Positions 26,896 to 35,632 of a stretch of DNA of 64,000 bases are shown piece by piece. The notes beneath the pieces were generated by a model. It was not told where the DNA came from and searched no databases. It saw only the letters and a program-made list of their open reading frames with translations. The stretch is from Acinetobacter defluvii (GTDB taxonomy: Bacteria > Pseudomonadota > Gammaproteobacteria > Pseudomonadales > Moraxellaceae): contig NZ_CP029396.2 in the NCBI RefSeq assembly GCF_001704615.3, positions 124,001-188,000 on the forward strand, given 5' to 3'. The translations under genes were made by a program, and so were the position numbers. Every line of letters starts with the position of its first letter. The stretch's first letter is position 1.

Positions 26896-26966
26896 ATTTA
26901 ACTATTTTTTTAAAACCATATTTTAACTATACTGCTAAAACATGGCTTAAAAGGTAATACTCTAAA

Positions 26967-27872
26967 ATGCTTTTAAATAATTTCACTAAAATAGTAGCAA
27001 GTTGCGCTATTAGTATTATTACAATCTCTACTTACGCTGCACCATCTCAGGACCTTACTTCTAAGATGCAAAAAATGGGCAAAGTAAAAGAAGTTAAACC
27101 CTTTAGTGGAGGTTTAACTTCTTGGATTCTTGAGGCACCTAATGGGAAAAATGCGGTGTTTTTTACAACATCCGATGAAAAAGTCATCTTACATGGTACA
27201 GCTTGGGATTCTGCTACTAAAAAAAATATATCTGAGCCTCTTAAATTAACTGCAAAAAAAATGAATACACCAGCACGACAACCAACAGCTTCCGTTGGGA
27301 ATTTGGCCAGTGCATACAATCATCCAGTCTTTAAAGCTGTAAAAACGCTTTCAGGGTTTAAAGAGGGGAAAGCGAATGATAACAACACTGTTTACATCAT
27401 TTACGATCCACGCTGTAAATATTGTCACGAAACATTCAACCTTTCTCGCTCATACGTTAAAAGCGGTGCAACTATTAAATGGATTCCAGCTTTAGTTCTA
27501 AACCAAAGTGAAAACGGAAAACAATTAGCAGCTGGAATTCTTCGTAAACCATCTGAAGATACTATTAATAAAACCTTTAATGGAACAGATGAAGAAATTA
27601 ACTCAATTAAAGTGATTCCTACACCACAGGAACTTGCTGAGTTGGATAAACACTTAGGCGCTCTTCAATCTATCTTCTTCTATCACGAAGATATTGTTGC
27701 AATGCCAAAAGAAGATCGTGAACAGCGAGAAGCAATTCGTAGCGCTGGACAAAAGCCACAGCCACTAACTGCTGGTGTACCAGTTGCTATCTTTGTAAAT
27801 AAAAAGACTGGAAAAGTTGAAGCTCGTAGAGGAACTTCAGAAACAGCCACTCTTGACTATATTTTCAAATAA
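26967..27872 (+). CDS. trbB: TrbB/DsbC-like periplasmic thiol-disulfide isomerase
   Basis: This 301-residue protein has a signal peptide ending near STYA (about residue 24). The second half has a thioredoxin-like fold with active site YDPRCKYCHETF (CxxC near residues 149-152). A later GVPVAIFVN segment carries the cis-proline loop (TAGVPVAI). This is the DsbC/TrbB layout: IncI TrbB is thought to help fold disulfide-containing transfer proteins in the periplasm. Several exported proteins in the window contain even numbers of cysteines and are plausible clients. It heads a rightward run of six close genes. Confidence 0.85.
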   Translation: MLLNNFTKIVASCAISIITISTYAAPSQDLTSKMQKMGKVKEVKPFSGGLTSWILEAPNGKNAVFFTTSDEKVILHGTAWDSATKKNISEPLKLTAKKMNTPARQPTASVGNLASAYNHPVFKAVKTLSGFKEGKANDNNTVYIIYDPRCKYCHETFNLSRSYVKSGATIKWIPALVLNQSENGKQLAAGILRKPSEDTINKTFNGTDEEINSIKVIPTPQELAELDKHLGALQSIFFYHEDIVAMPKEDREQREAIRSAGQKPQPLTAGVPVAIFVNKKTGKVEARRGTSETATLDYIFK

Positions 27873-27884
27873 GAGGGAATTGAG

Positions 27885-28559
27885 ATGAACAAAACTCAAT
27901 TGAAAGCTTTCCAATCGATTGTCGGAAACTTTTCACCTTATTTCTCTAAGATAAACAATGAGTCTATGTTTTTAGATTCTGACCTTTCTGGAGATACGGA
28001 TAGAAATCGCCAGGTGAGCATCTTCAATATAGATGCAAAGGCCACGGATCTACTATTAACGATCAAAGGATTTGATCAGGTCGAGAATAATTTGTTTAGA
28101 GGACAAGTTTTCTTAAAGTCTGACGAAAACACAGAAATTCTTATAAGTGAGCCATGCTATTACTTAAACAAAAGCAAGGTTCGTTTCAGTACATATGAAC
28201 TTCAGAGCTACATAAAGGAAGTTTGGCATCAAGCTCTAAATGAATATAAGGCTGATGTTACAGACAGCCCTATACGTTCTAATGAAGAAAAATACAGCTT
28301 ATCTTTAGCAGATAGATTCTCTAGTTTTAAAACGTCTTGGCCAGCTATGGGCATTGTAGCTGCAGTAGTTGTTTTTGCTGGAGGCGGTTACTTTTTAGGT
28401 TCAGGTACTAATGAGAAAAATGCATCTTCAGAAACAAGTTCGCAACAACTAAGCACATCTGATAACCCTGAACTTGACGGTAAAGCCTTGGCTCTTAAAA
28501 ACATGGGGTTAGATCCTAACTCAATGGCTTTTGATAACTCATGCTTTCAAGAAAAATAA
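27885..28559 (+). CDS. Hypothetical membrane protein
   Basis: This 224-residue protein has a soluble N-terminal part of about 145 residues, one membrane segment (about 151-172, WPAMGIVAAVVVFAGGGYFL) and a short S/T/D-rich tail. No family is recognised. GAGGG lies seven bases before the ATG, and the gene starts 12 bp after trbB. By topology it could be an inner-membrane accessory of the transfer apparatus. Confidence 0.75.
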   Translation: MNKTQLKAFQSIVGNFSPYFSKINNESMFLDSDLSGDTDRNRQVSIFNIDAKATDLLLTIKGFDQVENNLFRGQVFLKSDENTEILISEPCYYLNKSKVRFSTYELQSYIKEVWHQALNEYKADVTDSPIRSNEEKYSLSLADRFSSFKTSWPAMGIVAAVVVFAGGGYFLGSGTNEKNASSETSSQQLSTSDNPELDGKALALKNMGLDPNSMAFDNSCFQEK

Positions 28560-28571
28560 GGTGAAATATCT

Positions 28572-29141
28572 ATGAGAGCTAGACGAATAGAAAACCTTGA
28601 AGCATTACAGCTAAAGGCCTCAGAAATAGCACAAATAACCGTTAAAGAGTTGGAAGCACGACACTATTTAGTTTGGTGGTTGAGCTCATATGACCGAAAC
28701 ATGAAACGTGGCTATAACAATGAAACCATTTGCTTAAGCACCTATCAGGTGAATGAGTTTTGTTTTTCATATGCAATCACAAGCGAAGTTGAAAAGTTTT
28801 ATTTACTAATACAACCCGAAAATTGGTTTTTAAATGATTTAACTTTCGAGTCTGCTTCTATAGATGAAAAAGGCTTAGTTTTAAATTTAGCTGAAGTAAA
28901 TGATCAGTTATTCAAGCTGTATATATCGCGAATGCAAATCAGATTTAATCTTGATGAAATTCATGCTGAACGTTTAACACACGCAAAGAAATATGCAAAA
29001 GAACTGGTCTTTATTCAATACAACCCACAGAAAAATCAGGTCATGAATGTAGGTGTTTCTATCAATTTAGAAAACAACACAATCACTCGAAAATCATCAA
29101 ATCAAACGGCAAAAAATAAGCGCTTGAAAGGGGCATTCTAA
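28572..29141 (+). CDS. Hypothetical cytoplasmic protein
   Basis: This 189-residue protein has no signal or membrane segment; it is rich in aromatic and charged residues (ARHYLVWWLSSYDRNMKRGY). I do not recognise it. It begins 12 bp after the previous gene behind AAGGTG, and its TAA overlaps the next ATG by one base (TAATG), so it is translationally coupled. Confidence 0.75.
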   Translation: MRARRIENLEALQLKASEIAQITVKELEARHYLVWWLSSYDRNMKRGYNNETICLSTYQVNEFCFSYAITSEVEKFYLLIQPENWFLNDLTFESASIDEKGLVLNLAEVNDQLFKLYISRMQIRFNLDEIHAERLTHAKKYAKELVFIQYNPQKNQVMNVGVSINLENNTITRKSSNQTAKNKRLKGAF

Positions 29142-29698
29142 TGAAGAAATCAAACTATTTTAAGGTAATTGGTGCAATAGCAGTTTCAACAGTTGTTTCA
29201 CTTGCTTATGCTGGCTTTACTGAAATTAATAGTTCTGGAGACATTGTATCTAAAGACAGTGCAAATGCTTTACGCACCAGTTTTTCAACACCAAATCAAA
29301 ATATACCAGCGCCATTACGCACATATTCACTATGGGATAAGATCTCAGAGACAACCAAATATAATGGCACAGTACAACCAAAGCCAACACCTGTTGCAAT
29401 TGAGAGTACATCTTCTCAAGCACAAAATATTCAAAGCAAGAGCAATATTAATGTGGCTAACATAGAGAGCCAACAGGAAATCAAAAGATTACAGGCAGCA
29501 CTAAAAGAGAAAGAAACTGAGAATAACAAGCTCAAATATTCAAACCTTGAGATGCAAGTGCAAGTAGTTGAACTAAAAAGCGATATAAACGAACTGAAGC
29601 AACAAGTTAACTTTTTAGCAAGCCAGATGCAAATTGTTGAAAGCGATGTGCTTGTAATGAAAAACAAAAAACCAAGTTCTTTTTTAGCACGAAATTAA
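29141..29698 (+). CDS. Exported coiled-coil protein
   Basis: This 185-residue protein has a signal peptide (MKKSNYFKVIGAIAVSTVVS…AYA). The middle is low in structure, and a C-terminal coiled coil spans about residues 105-175 (IESQQEIKRLQAALKEKE and following heptads). AGGGG precedes the ATG. The layout suggests a periplasmic or envelope oligomer in the transfer machinery; no family is recognised. Confidence 0.72.
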   Translation: MKKSNYFKVIGAIAVSTVVSLAYAGFTEINSSGDIVSKDSANALRTSFSTPNQNIPAPLRTYSLWDKISETTKYNGTVQPKPTPVAIESTSSQAQNIQSKSNINVANIESQQEIKRLQAALKEKETENNKLKYSNLEMQVQVVELKSDINELKQQVNFLASQMQIVESDVLVMKNKKPSSFLARN

Positions 29699-29701
29699 GC
29701 A

Positions 29702-31258
29702 ATGGTTGTGAAGAAAATTACTCAAAAACCTACCAGTGAACAGCAACGAGCAATTGATAAAGCAACACGACTAAAAACCAGTTTTAAATTGATTGCTTTT
29801 GCTGGTACTGGTAAGACTACGACATTGATCCATTGTAGTAGTGCTTTGCAACAACTAGGTAAGCTTGGACTATATCTATCATTTAATAAAAAGATGGCAG
29901 ATGAAGCTAATCAAAAATTCGCTGAATATGGGCTGAATTCAGTCACATGTTCTACATTCCATTCTCTAGCTTACAGAAATATACCTGGTTGGCTGAAAAA
30001 TAAGATTAACAAACCTACGTTACTTCCTAAAGATATTGTTCAAAAGTTTAAGCTTGAAAACATTCGATTTCAGTACAACGGGAAAAACCGACAACTCACC
30101 GATCTAACATTAGCGCTGATTATCCTTAATACATTACGTTATTTTTGTATGACAGTGGATCAGACTGTTACCAATGATCATGCTTACATAGCTTTAAAAG
30201 AACAAACATCAATTAAGCGCAATGACGTTCTTGAAGATAAAATCACTTCAATTGCGAAAATGATCTGGAATGATGTAGTTGATCCAAACGGTGATTATGG
30301 TATTACACACGATTACTATCTCAAGTGGTGGGTACTGCAAAAACCACAACTTGATTTTGATTACGTGATGGTAGATGAAAGCCAAGATAGTGACCAATTA
30401 ATACTAGACGTACTCAAACGTCAAAAAGCAAAAGTTATTTTTGTTGGAGATCCATACCAAAGCATATATGGCTTTAGGGGTGCGAAAGATATTTTACAGA
30501 ACCTAGATCTTGAAGCATTGTACTTAGAACAGTCGTTTCGGTTTGGTAATGCAGTTGCAGATATAGCTAATCTACTTCTCAATAAACTTTTTGGTGAAAC
30601 CAGACAGTTAAAAGGTTTACCAAGTAAAACGTCAAAAGTTACCACTTTCAGTACATCAAGTTATGCACCATCTTCATTGAACGCGATTATTTGTAGAACA
30701 AATGCTACGGCTTTTGAATACTTTTTTAAGTTTCATGGCTACCTTAATGGCGAAAAGAAAATACGTCTTGAGGTTGATGGAAAGCGCAGTAAAGATATTT
30801 TCAGTGGGATTTTTCAACTGAGAGCAAATAAACGGCCAACGTGTAAAGAGCTTCAAAACTTTTCTTCCTACCAAGAGCTTGTGGACCATATACAAGTGTT
30901 TGGAGAAGTGGAGGGGGCAACTACAGAATTAAAAACCTTTCTGGATCTAACAAACCAATACTCATGGCAAGTGATTGAGTGGGCGTTAGAAAATAGTATG
31001 GCTGATGATGAAACTGACCCTAAAAACACTTTGGTCATTAGCACATCACACAAGAGTAAAGGTTTAGAGTGGGATAATGTCCTAATCGCAAAAGGCTTTA
31101 ACTATAAAATTCTCGATAAAAAGCTAATGATTTCTGCAGATGAAAAACGGCTGTTGTATGTGACCGTAACACGAGCCAAAAACATATTATTTACAGATGG
31201 CATTAATGATTTATTGGAACACTTAAATTCAAAAAATACGGAGATTTCAAATGCCTAA
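29702..31258 (+). CDS. UvrD/Rep-like superfamily 1 DNA helicase
   Basis: This 518-residue helicase shows the SF1A motif series: motif I FAGTGKTTTLIHC (about 33-45), a Q-motif-like TSEQQRAIDKA, motif II VMVDESQD (about 221-228), motif III VGDPYQSIYGFRGA (about 249-262), motif V TSHKSKGLEWDNVLI (about 445) and motif VI LLYVTVTRAKN (about 483). It is shorter than UvrD (about 720 residues), with trimmed insertion domains, like plasmid- and phage-encoded SF1 helicases. It starts 3 bp after the previous stop. It might unwind plasmid DNA during transfer or repair it in the recipient; that is inference. Confidence 0.88.
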   Translation: MVVKKITQKPTSEQQRAIDKATRLKTSFKLIAFAGTGKTTTLIHCSSALQQLGKLGLYLSFNKKMADEANQKFAEYGLNSVTCSTFHSLAYRNIPGWLKNKINKPTLLPKDIVQKFKLENIRFQYNGKNRQLTDLTLALIILNTLRYFCMTVDQTVTNDHAYIALKEQTSIKRNDVLEDKITSIAKMIWNDVVDPNGDYGITHDYYLKWWVLQKPQLDFDYVMVDESQDSDQLILDVLKRQKAKVIFVGDPYQSIYGFRGAKDILQNLDLEALYLEQSFRFGNAVADIANLLLNKLFGETRQLKGLPSKTSKVTTFSTSSYAPSSLNAIICRTNATAFEYFFKFHGYLNGEKKIRLEVDGKRSKDIFSGIFQLRANKRPTCKELQNFSSYQELVDHIQVFGEVEGATTELKTFLDLTNQYSWQVIEWALENSMADDETDPKNTLVISTSHKSKGLEWDNVLIAKGFNYKILDKKLMISADEKRLLYVTVTRAKNILFTDGINDLLEHLNSKNTEISNA

Positions 31259-31895
31259 TCAAGTTGAAGTTCTGCAAAATAGAGTGTTTCAGGCATGTCA
31301 CAATGCTAGTTATATTCGCGGAGAGTTTCATCACGAACCGTATATCATGGAGCTTGTTAAGAAAAAGGGCTCACAGGTCGCAGATATAATCACACCACTT
31401 CTTGAAATGTTTCATCTAATTGAAAAGGAAACAAAGTCAATCTTTAGTTTCACGGAAGATTTTAATTTCAAGCAACGCCATTTTGAACCAGGTGTTTATC
31501 TCAAAACTAAAGAGATATTAAATGGTGTAGAAACGTTCGATGGCCTGGCTATCGTTGATATTCCTTCAGGATCTTTTAGAAGCATTGTCATAGATTCAGG
31601 CGGTGGAATTGCTTCAAGTAAACATACAATTGAGCAGTTTAAGGAATTAAAGGGGAGATATTTAATTCCATTTTATTTTGATGGAATATATGTGCACCCT
31701 CACTGTTATACATATTTTTTCATCGAAAATGATATTAAGAGGGTGATGCCCCTTGAGGCTTATGATTCAAGCAAAGTAGGAAATGAGCAAAACATGGGCT
31801 TGCATTGGGTAGAAGAAGCAATTGAATACGGTAATCTTCACTTTGGGTTTGAAGTTGAAACACCAGATACCGAAACAATTATAGAAAAAGTCTAA
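31251..31895 (+). CDS. Hypothetical protein coupled to the SF1 helicase
   Basis: This 214-residue soluble protein starts within the last codons of the helicase gene (8 bp overlap, GGAG before the ATG), so the two are coupled. It has patches such as GLAIVDIPSGSFRSIVIDSG and YFDGIYVHPHCYTYFF, but I know no matching family. It may assist the helicase. Confidence 0.75.
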   Translation: MPNQVEVLQNRVFQACHNASYIRGEFHHEPYIMELVKKKGSQVADIITPLLEMFHLIEKETKSIFSFTEDFNFKQRHFEPGVYLKTKEILNGVETFDGLAIVDIPSGSFRSIVIDSGGGIASSKHTIEQFKELKGRYLIPFYFDGIYVHPHCYTYFFIENDIKRVMPLEAYDSSKVGNEQNMGLHWVEEAIEYGNLHFGFEVETPDTETIIEKV

Positions 31896-31907
31896 AACCA
31901 AACGACA

Positions 31908-31936
31908 AAAAAGGGCATCTTATAGATGCCCTTTTT
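31908..31936. terminator. Bidirectional terminator between convergent operons
   Basis: The stem AGGGCATCT/AGATGCCCT with a TAT loop, A-rich before and TTTTT after, lies between the ends at 31895 (plus) and 31948 (minus). Confidence 0.88.
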
Positions 31937-31947
31937 ATGTTTTGAAA

Positions 31948-32373
31948 TTAATAAGAAAGGTCGATTGCCACTTGTGCTAAAGATGTAAAAGCAGAGGATT
32001 CACACATAAAAGATTGACGAATAAAAAACGATGGATTGTATGAGCTCACCATAGTTTGACTATCACAGTTTTGGCTAAATTTAATATGTTGTGTATTGAT
32101 TGCTTGCCAAGCTGCAGCATTCTTTTGACTTTCCGCACGAACGTCTTTGATGAAACGTGTTAATGATTGGTTGTATGGTGTATTGCACTTAAGTTCTGGT
32201 GAACCGTACTCAGAATCACGCGCTTCATTATAATTAAACACGCATTTTTGATACTCAGCTTGTACCTTGTTATAAGCTTGAATAGCTTCAGCTTTGGTCT
32301 TATAACCAGCGTTGGCAGATGACGTAATAATGGTAGCAGCACATAACAAAGCTAAACTTAAAAACTTTTTCAT
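31948..32373 (-). CDS. Small exported four-cysteine protein (paralogue A)
   Basis: I take the ATG at 32373 (MKKFLSLALLC…, 141 residues), with AAAGGA upstream; the frame extends further but lacks a signal there. The signal peptide ends at SSANA. The mature part has four cysteines in the order C…LKC…YN…NCDSQ…C, matching those of the next gene upstream in spacing, so they are paralogues. The helical region with AAWQAINTQHIKFSQNCD vaguely recalls the LprI lysozyme-inhibitor-like family (W…D..C). It lies third in a unit led by a peptidoglycan hydrolase. Function is unknown. Confidence 0.72.
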   Translation of the reverse strand: MKKFLSLALLCAATIITSSANAGYKTKAEAIQAYNKVQAEYQKCVFNYNEARDSEYGSPELKCNTPYNQSLTRFIKDVRAESQKNAAAWQAINTQHIKFSQNCDSQTMVSSYNPSFFIRQSFMCESSAFTSLAQVAIDLSY

Positions 32374-32387
32374 AACCTGATCCTTTA

Positions 32388-32798
32388 TTACTTCATTAAT
32401 GCCGGAATAAACATTGCCCAACCTAATTTATTGGTCGCTTTACATTGCATGCTTAGTGTTTTGTACTTTGCAGTCTGGCCAGCGTATAACTGATCGCAGT
32501 TAGCAAGTAACTGAGTAAAGTTTCGATTGTGATCAGCTAGAACACGCGGAGCTTCTTCATTATTAATATATTTAGAAGCAAGGCTACCAAGCTGGCTTGC
32601 GCGGTTATAAACATTTGTATAGCAATTTAGGTGTTTTGCATCAAATGGATCGTTAGAAACCGCAGCACATTTAACGTTTACTAAGCGCAGTTTTTCAAGT
32701 TCAGCACGAATAGAGTCTGAGCTAGTATTAGCACTAGCATTAAAAGATGCACATGCTAAAAGGCTAAAACCCAATAAAGACAAAAATCTGTTTTTCAT
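32388..32798 (-). CDS. Small exported four-cysteine protein (paralogue B)
   Basis: The start is taken as the ATG at 32798 (MKNRFLSLLGFSLLAC…, 136 residues) behind AAAGGA. The signal peptide ends at NASA. Four cysteines follow in the pattern VKC…LNCYTNVYN…ANCDQ…MQC, parallel to the next gene. It lies 23 bp after the hydrolase gene and 15 bp before its paralogue. Two disulfides are likely in the periplasm. It may restrain or guide the neighbouring cell-wall enzyme; that is only inferred from position. Confidence 0.72.
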   Translation of the reverse strand: MKNRFLSLLGFSLLACASFNASANTSSDSIRAELEKLRLVNVKCAAVSNDPFDAKHLNCYTNVYNRASQLGSLASKYINNEEAPRVLADHNRNFTQLLANCDQLYAGQTAKYKTLSMQCKATNKLGWAMFIPALMK

Positions 32799-32820
32799 AA
32801 TATTTCCTTTAATTGCTCTA

Positions 32821-34833
32821 TTAAGGGTATTCAGAATAGTAAGGGCATAAACGCATAACAATACCTTCAAATGTAACGGCTTCAGCTAAAGTCACAACAC
32901 CATCTCGAGGGTTTCTATCGAGGTTTCTGTTCGCATTATATTCACGACTAGGGCTTTTATATGGTCCACCTAAAACTAGAGCATAAAACCCAGCTATTGT
33001 TTTATTATTATAGTCGCTTTTACGTTGTCGTGCTTTTACTGCAAGATATAAATCTAATAATTCGACTTGTTGTTGAGCACTCAGTGTAGTGATTTGCTTA
33101 GGGTTTGATTTAATTGAAGCTGGTATTCCTCTCGCTGTTAAATCTGAAGCATTAATATCTGTTATACCAATTTTAGTCCATTGACTTAAACCATATGCAC
33201 CAGCGTTGTTGTCAATTTTAAGATTAAAACCGGCAGATTCAAAACCAAGAATAGCTGCAACGTCATTAGGGTTATAACCATGTTTTAAAGAAACACGTTT
33301 AATACCATCTTTAACCGCACCAAAAGCACCTGGTATACCCCAACCACATTTACGATCTGGAGTACCTTGTCCACCTTTTAAGATTTGTGCATCTGAATAA
33401 ACTTGCCCGTTTCCACCTTCCTCAAAAAGCTGTTTCATTTCAACTACTGCTACTTCAGGAATAACAGTTGGTTGTTCAGCTTTCGTATAAAGTTCATCTA
33501 CACGGCCAGAATAGCGTTGAGTTTCTGACGCTGTATAAGCTGCCAAAAGAGCCTCTAAGCGTTCATTTTGTTTATGGATCTCTTTAGTCAAATAGTTTTG
33601 TGCATTGATAATGTTTAGCTTTTCAATCAAAAGCCCCATCATCGACATAGTTGCTAATTCATTAAACCATTTAGAGTTGCCATAACGTCCAGTACCAATG
33701 TTTTCAATTAATTCTGCTGGCGTAGAATTAAGTGCACCAATATCAAAACCCACATCATCAGCCGTACCACCAAAAATAGTTCTAGGCGGTGCATATTGAG
33801 CAACATCATTTGCATAAATGGTACCGCTTGCAGCTGCTTCAGGTGAGATAGTACCGTCAGCAATCATTTGAGCGACTTGCACTTGTGCAGATCCATAAGC
33901 ATCCATCGAAACATCGCCACTAAATGCAAGTGCTGGAAGCTTTTTGCCTTGTTTTACTGCAATGCCATCTACCGATGAAGAAACGGGGAGGGTGATTCCT
34001 GTTGATGATGAATATAAGGCATTCCATTGAGTCCTAATGGTGTTACCCAAGTACGGTGTGTATTTGTTTTCTAATGCTTGTCCTTGTGGCGAGACACTAA
34101 TCACAACGTCTTGAGGTAAATATGGCGTAGGATCTGTTAACTTATATTCAGAACTACCCACATATGGCGCAGATCCTTTAACGCGTTGCTGAAGTGCAAT
34201 GGATGGATTTTTAAAAACTTGATCTAAGTTTTTATTCAGCCAAACATCTAGCCCACGTTTTGCCTTTACACCATATTCAATGTGCAAATGCACGGCACAT
34301 GAACCACAGCCTTTATTTGACATGTGTGCGATGTTTTGACCAGCTTGAATACGTTGACCAGGGTAAGCGTTATATTTTTTTTGATACGATGGATCAGTAT
34401 GGCGATACATGATTCGATCGCCAGTATCCATCTGCATAATTAGTGGGTTAGTGGTTGATTGGTTGCTTGCACCAGATGAACGTGTGTCATAAGAGACAAT
34501 AGAACCTGAACCAATTGCTTTAAGTGTAAGGTCATTAGGATTCGCACGACTAATATCAATACCGTTATGACTACCAGCAGCGCCCCCTCGCAAACGAAAT
34601 TCACCAAAACGACCAGCACTACGGCGCCCATCATTCGGCATGATCGAATATTTATGGAAAATCATTTTTTGAGCGTTGTTAGGAACTTTTGCCGTATTAG
34701 CATTTGTAGCGGTTACGTTTTCAGAAATAGGATCGGCGTTAGCGGTATAAATAAAAGCCGAACAAGTCACTAAAATTGCGACTTTAATGCCACAGCTCAA
34801 GGGCTTTAATTGAAATGAGGGTTTAAATTTCAT
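32821..34833 (-). CDS. Two-domain peptidoglycan hydrolase (M23 endopeptidase plus lysozyme-like domain)
   Basis: This 670-residue exported protein has a signal peptide ending near TANA (residue 33). An M23/LytM domain spans about residues 55-200: the zinc ligands are H89 and D93 in SHNGIDIS and H184 in VHLHIEYG, with an extra CGSC at 176-179. A long central region follows, with a helical stretch near 380-440. The C-terminal domain (about 490-670) looks like a lytic transglycosylase/lysozyme: catalytic E532 in LGFESAGFN, then AGAYGLSQWTKIG. Together they would cut both peptide and glycan bonds of the wall to let the transfer apparatus through. It heads a leftward three-gene unit with a GTATATAC site 84 bp upstream. 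Confidence 0.88.
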   Translation of the reverse strand: MKFKPSFQLKPLSCGIKVAILVTCSAFIYTANADPISENVTATNANTAKVPNNAQKMIFHKYSIMPNDGRRSAGRFGEFRLRGGAAGSHNGIDISRANPNDLTLKAIGSGSIVSYDTRSSGASNQSTTNPLIMQMDTGDRIMYRHTDPSYQKKYNAYPGQRIQAGQNIAHMSNKGCGSCAVHLHIEYGVKAKRGLDVWLNKNLDQVFKNPSIALQQRVKGSAPYVGSSEYKLTDPTPYLPQDVVISVSPQGQALENKYTPYLGNTIRTQWNALYSSSTGITLPVSSSVDGIAVKQGKKLPALAFSGDVSMDAYGSAQVQVAQMIADGTISPEAAASGTIYANDVAQYAPPRTIFGGTADDVGFDIGALNSTPAELIENIGTGRYGNSKWFNELATMSMMGLLIEKLNIINAQNYLTKEIHKQNERLEALLAAYTASETQRYSGRVDELYTKAEQPTVIPEVAVVEMKQLFEEGGNGQVYSDAQILKGGQGTPDRKCGWGIPGAFGAVKDGIKRVSLKHGYNPNDVAAILGFESAGFNLKIDNNAGAYGLSQWTKIGITDINASDLTARGIPASIKSNPKQITTLSAQQQVELLDLYLAVKARQRKSDYNNKTIAGFYALVLGGPYKSPSREYNANRNLDRNPRDGVVTLAEAVTFEGIVMRLCPYYSEYP

Positions 34834-34916
34834 AAGTGAATCGCCAGGCTTAAAGGAAGTTCTTAAAATAAATTAACTTCTTATTAAATATCCCTAATAG
34901 CTAAGTGGACGGATTA

Positions 34917-34926
34917 AGTATATACG
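34917..34926. promoter_or_regulatory. AGTATATACG motif, putative operator (site 5)
   Basis: It is 84 bp upstream of the peptidoglycan hydrolase start, in the divergent gap, with a second copy 63 bp farther right for the opposite gene. Confidence 0.45.
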
Positions 34927-34979
34927 ATTAAATACTTATTTTATACTTTAAAAAAAGTTTTTAGGTTTTGTTTTAAGAT

Positions 34980-34989
34980 AGTATATACA
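34980..34989. promoter_or_regulatory. AGTATATACA motif, putative operator (site 6)
   Basis: It is 88 bp upstream of the coiled-coil gene at 35077. With site 5 it gives one copy per divergent promoter at nearly equal distance from each start. Confidence 0.45.
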
Positions 34990-35076
34990 TATAGCGTTAA
35001 TCTTATTGATAGGTTTAAGAATAAGGTTACATGGTTTTAATATTTTAATTTAATAAAAGTAGTGAGGTATCTAAAT

Positions 35077-35571
35077 ATGTTAAATCACGCACACGTTTTA
35101 AGCGCTACTTTCGACCAAGCGATTGACCGTGCTTCAATGGGATTAGACTTTTTAATCCAAAACAAAGTACACATGAAGAATGAAAATGCCTTGTTAGCTC
35201 ACATTGAAATGCTAGAAAACAGAATCAAAGGTATTACAAATCAGTACAACGAATTGGTTGCTGAAGCGAACGCACACATTGATGACGTTACAAGCAAGCA
35301 CAATGAGCTGGCGAACAAGTACAACAATGTTTGCGCCCAAATGAAAGCAAAAGACATCGAGCTTAATAACAAGCAAATTGAGTTAGAAGAAGAGCGTATC
35401 AACAACTTTGACTTACTTGTGCAAAACCGTTCATATAACAATTTGAACCGTGCTTACAGTCATGCAGTTGGTCAGCTAGAGAAAGATCAACAGCAACTTG
35501 TTAATATCGGCGTTCGTAGATTTATTTTTAACTCTACAAACAAAAACAACATTCAGAAAATCAACTTTTAA
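35077..35571 (+). CDS. Coiled-coil hypothetical protein
   Basis: The ATG at 35077, behind GAGG, gives 164 residues; a GTG five codons earlier is in frame. Most of the chain is a long coiled coil (about residues 40-140: ENALLAHIEMLENRIKGI…MKAKDIELNNKQIELEE), ending in a basic tail. It has no signal or membrane segment. It is a single-gene unit with its own divergent promoter and terminator. It could be a scaffold or structural protein; no family is recognised. Confidence 0.75.
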   Translation: MLNHAHVLSATFDQAIDRASMGLDFLIQNKVHMKNENALLAHIEMLENRIKGITNQYNELVAEANAHIDDVTSKHNELANKYNNVCAQMKAKDIELNNKQIELEEERINNFDLLVQNRSYNNLNRAYSHAVGQLEKDQQQLVNIGVRRFIFNSTNKNNIQKINF

Positions 35572-35589
35572 TTATGAATATTTTGATAA

Positions 35590-35620
35590 AAAAAATGGTG
35601 CTTATAAAGCACCATTTTTT
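35590..35620. terminator. Bidirectional terminator between the coiled-coil gene and dotA
   Basis: A long perfect stem, AAAAAATGGTGCTT/AAGCACCATTTTTT, with a short loop serves both convergent genes. Confidence 0.9.
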
Positions 35621-35632
35621 ATTGTCTAGATT

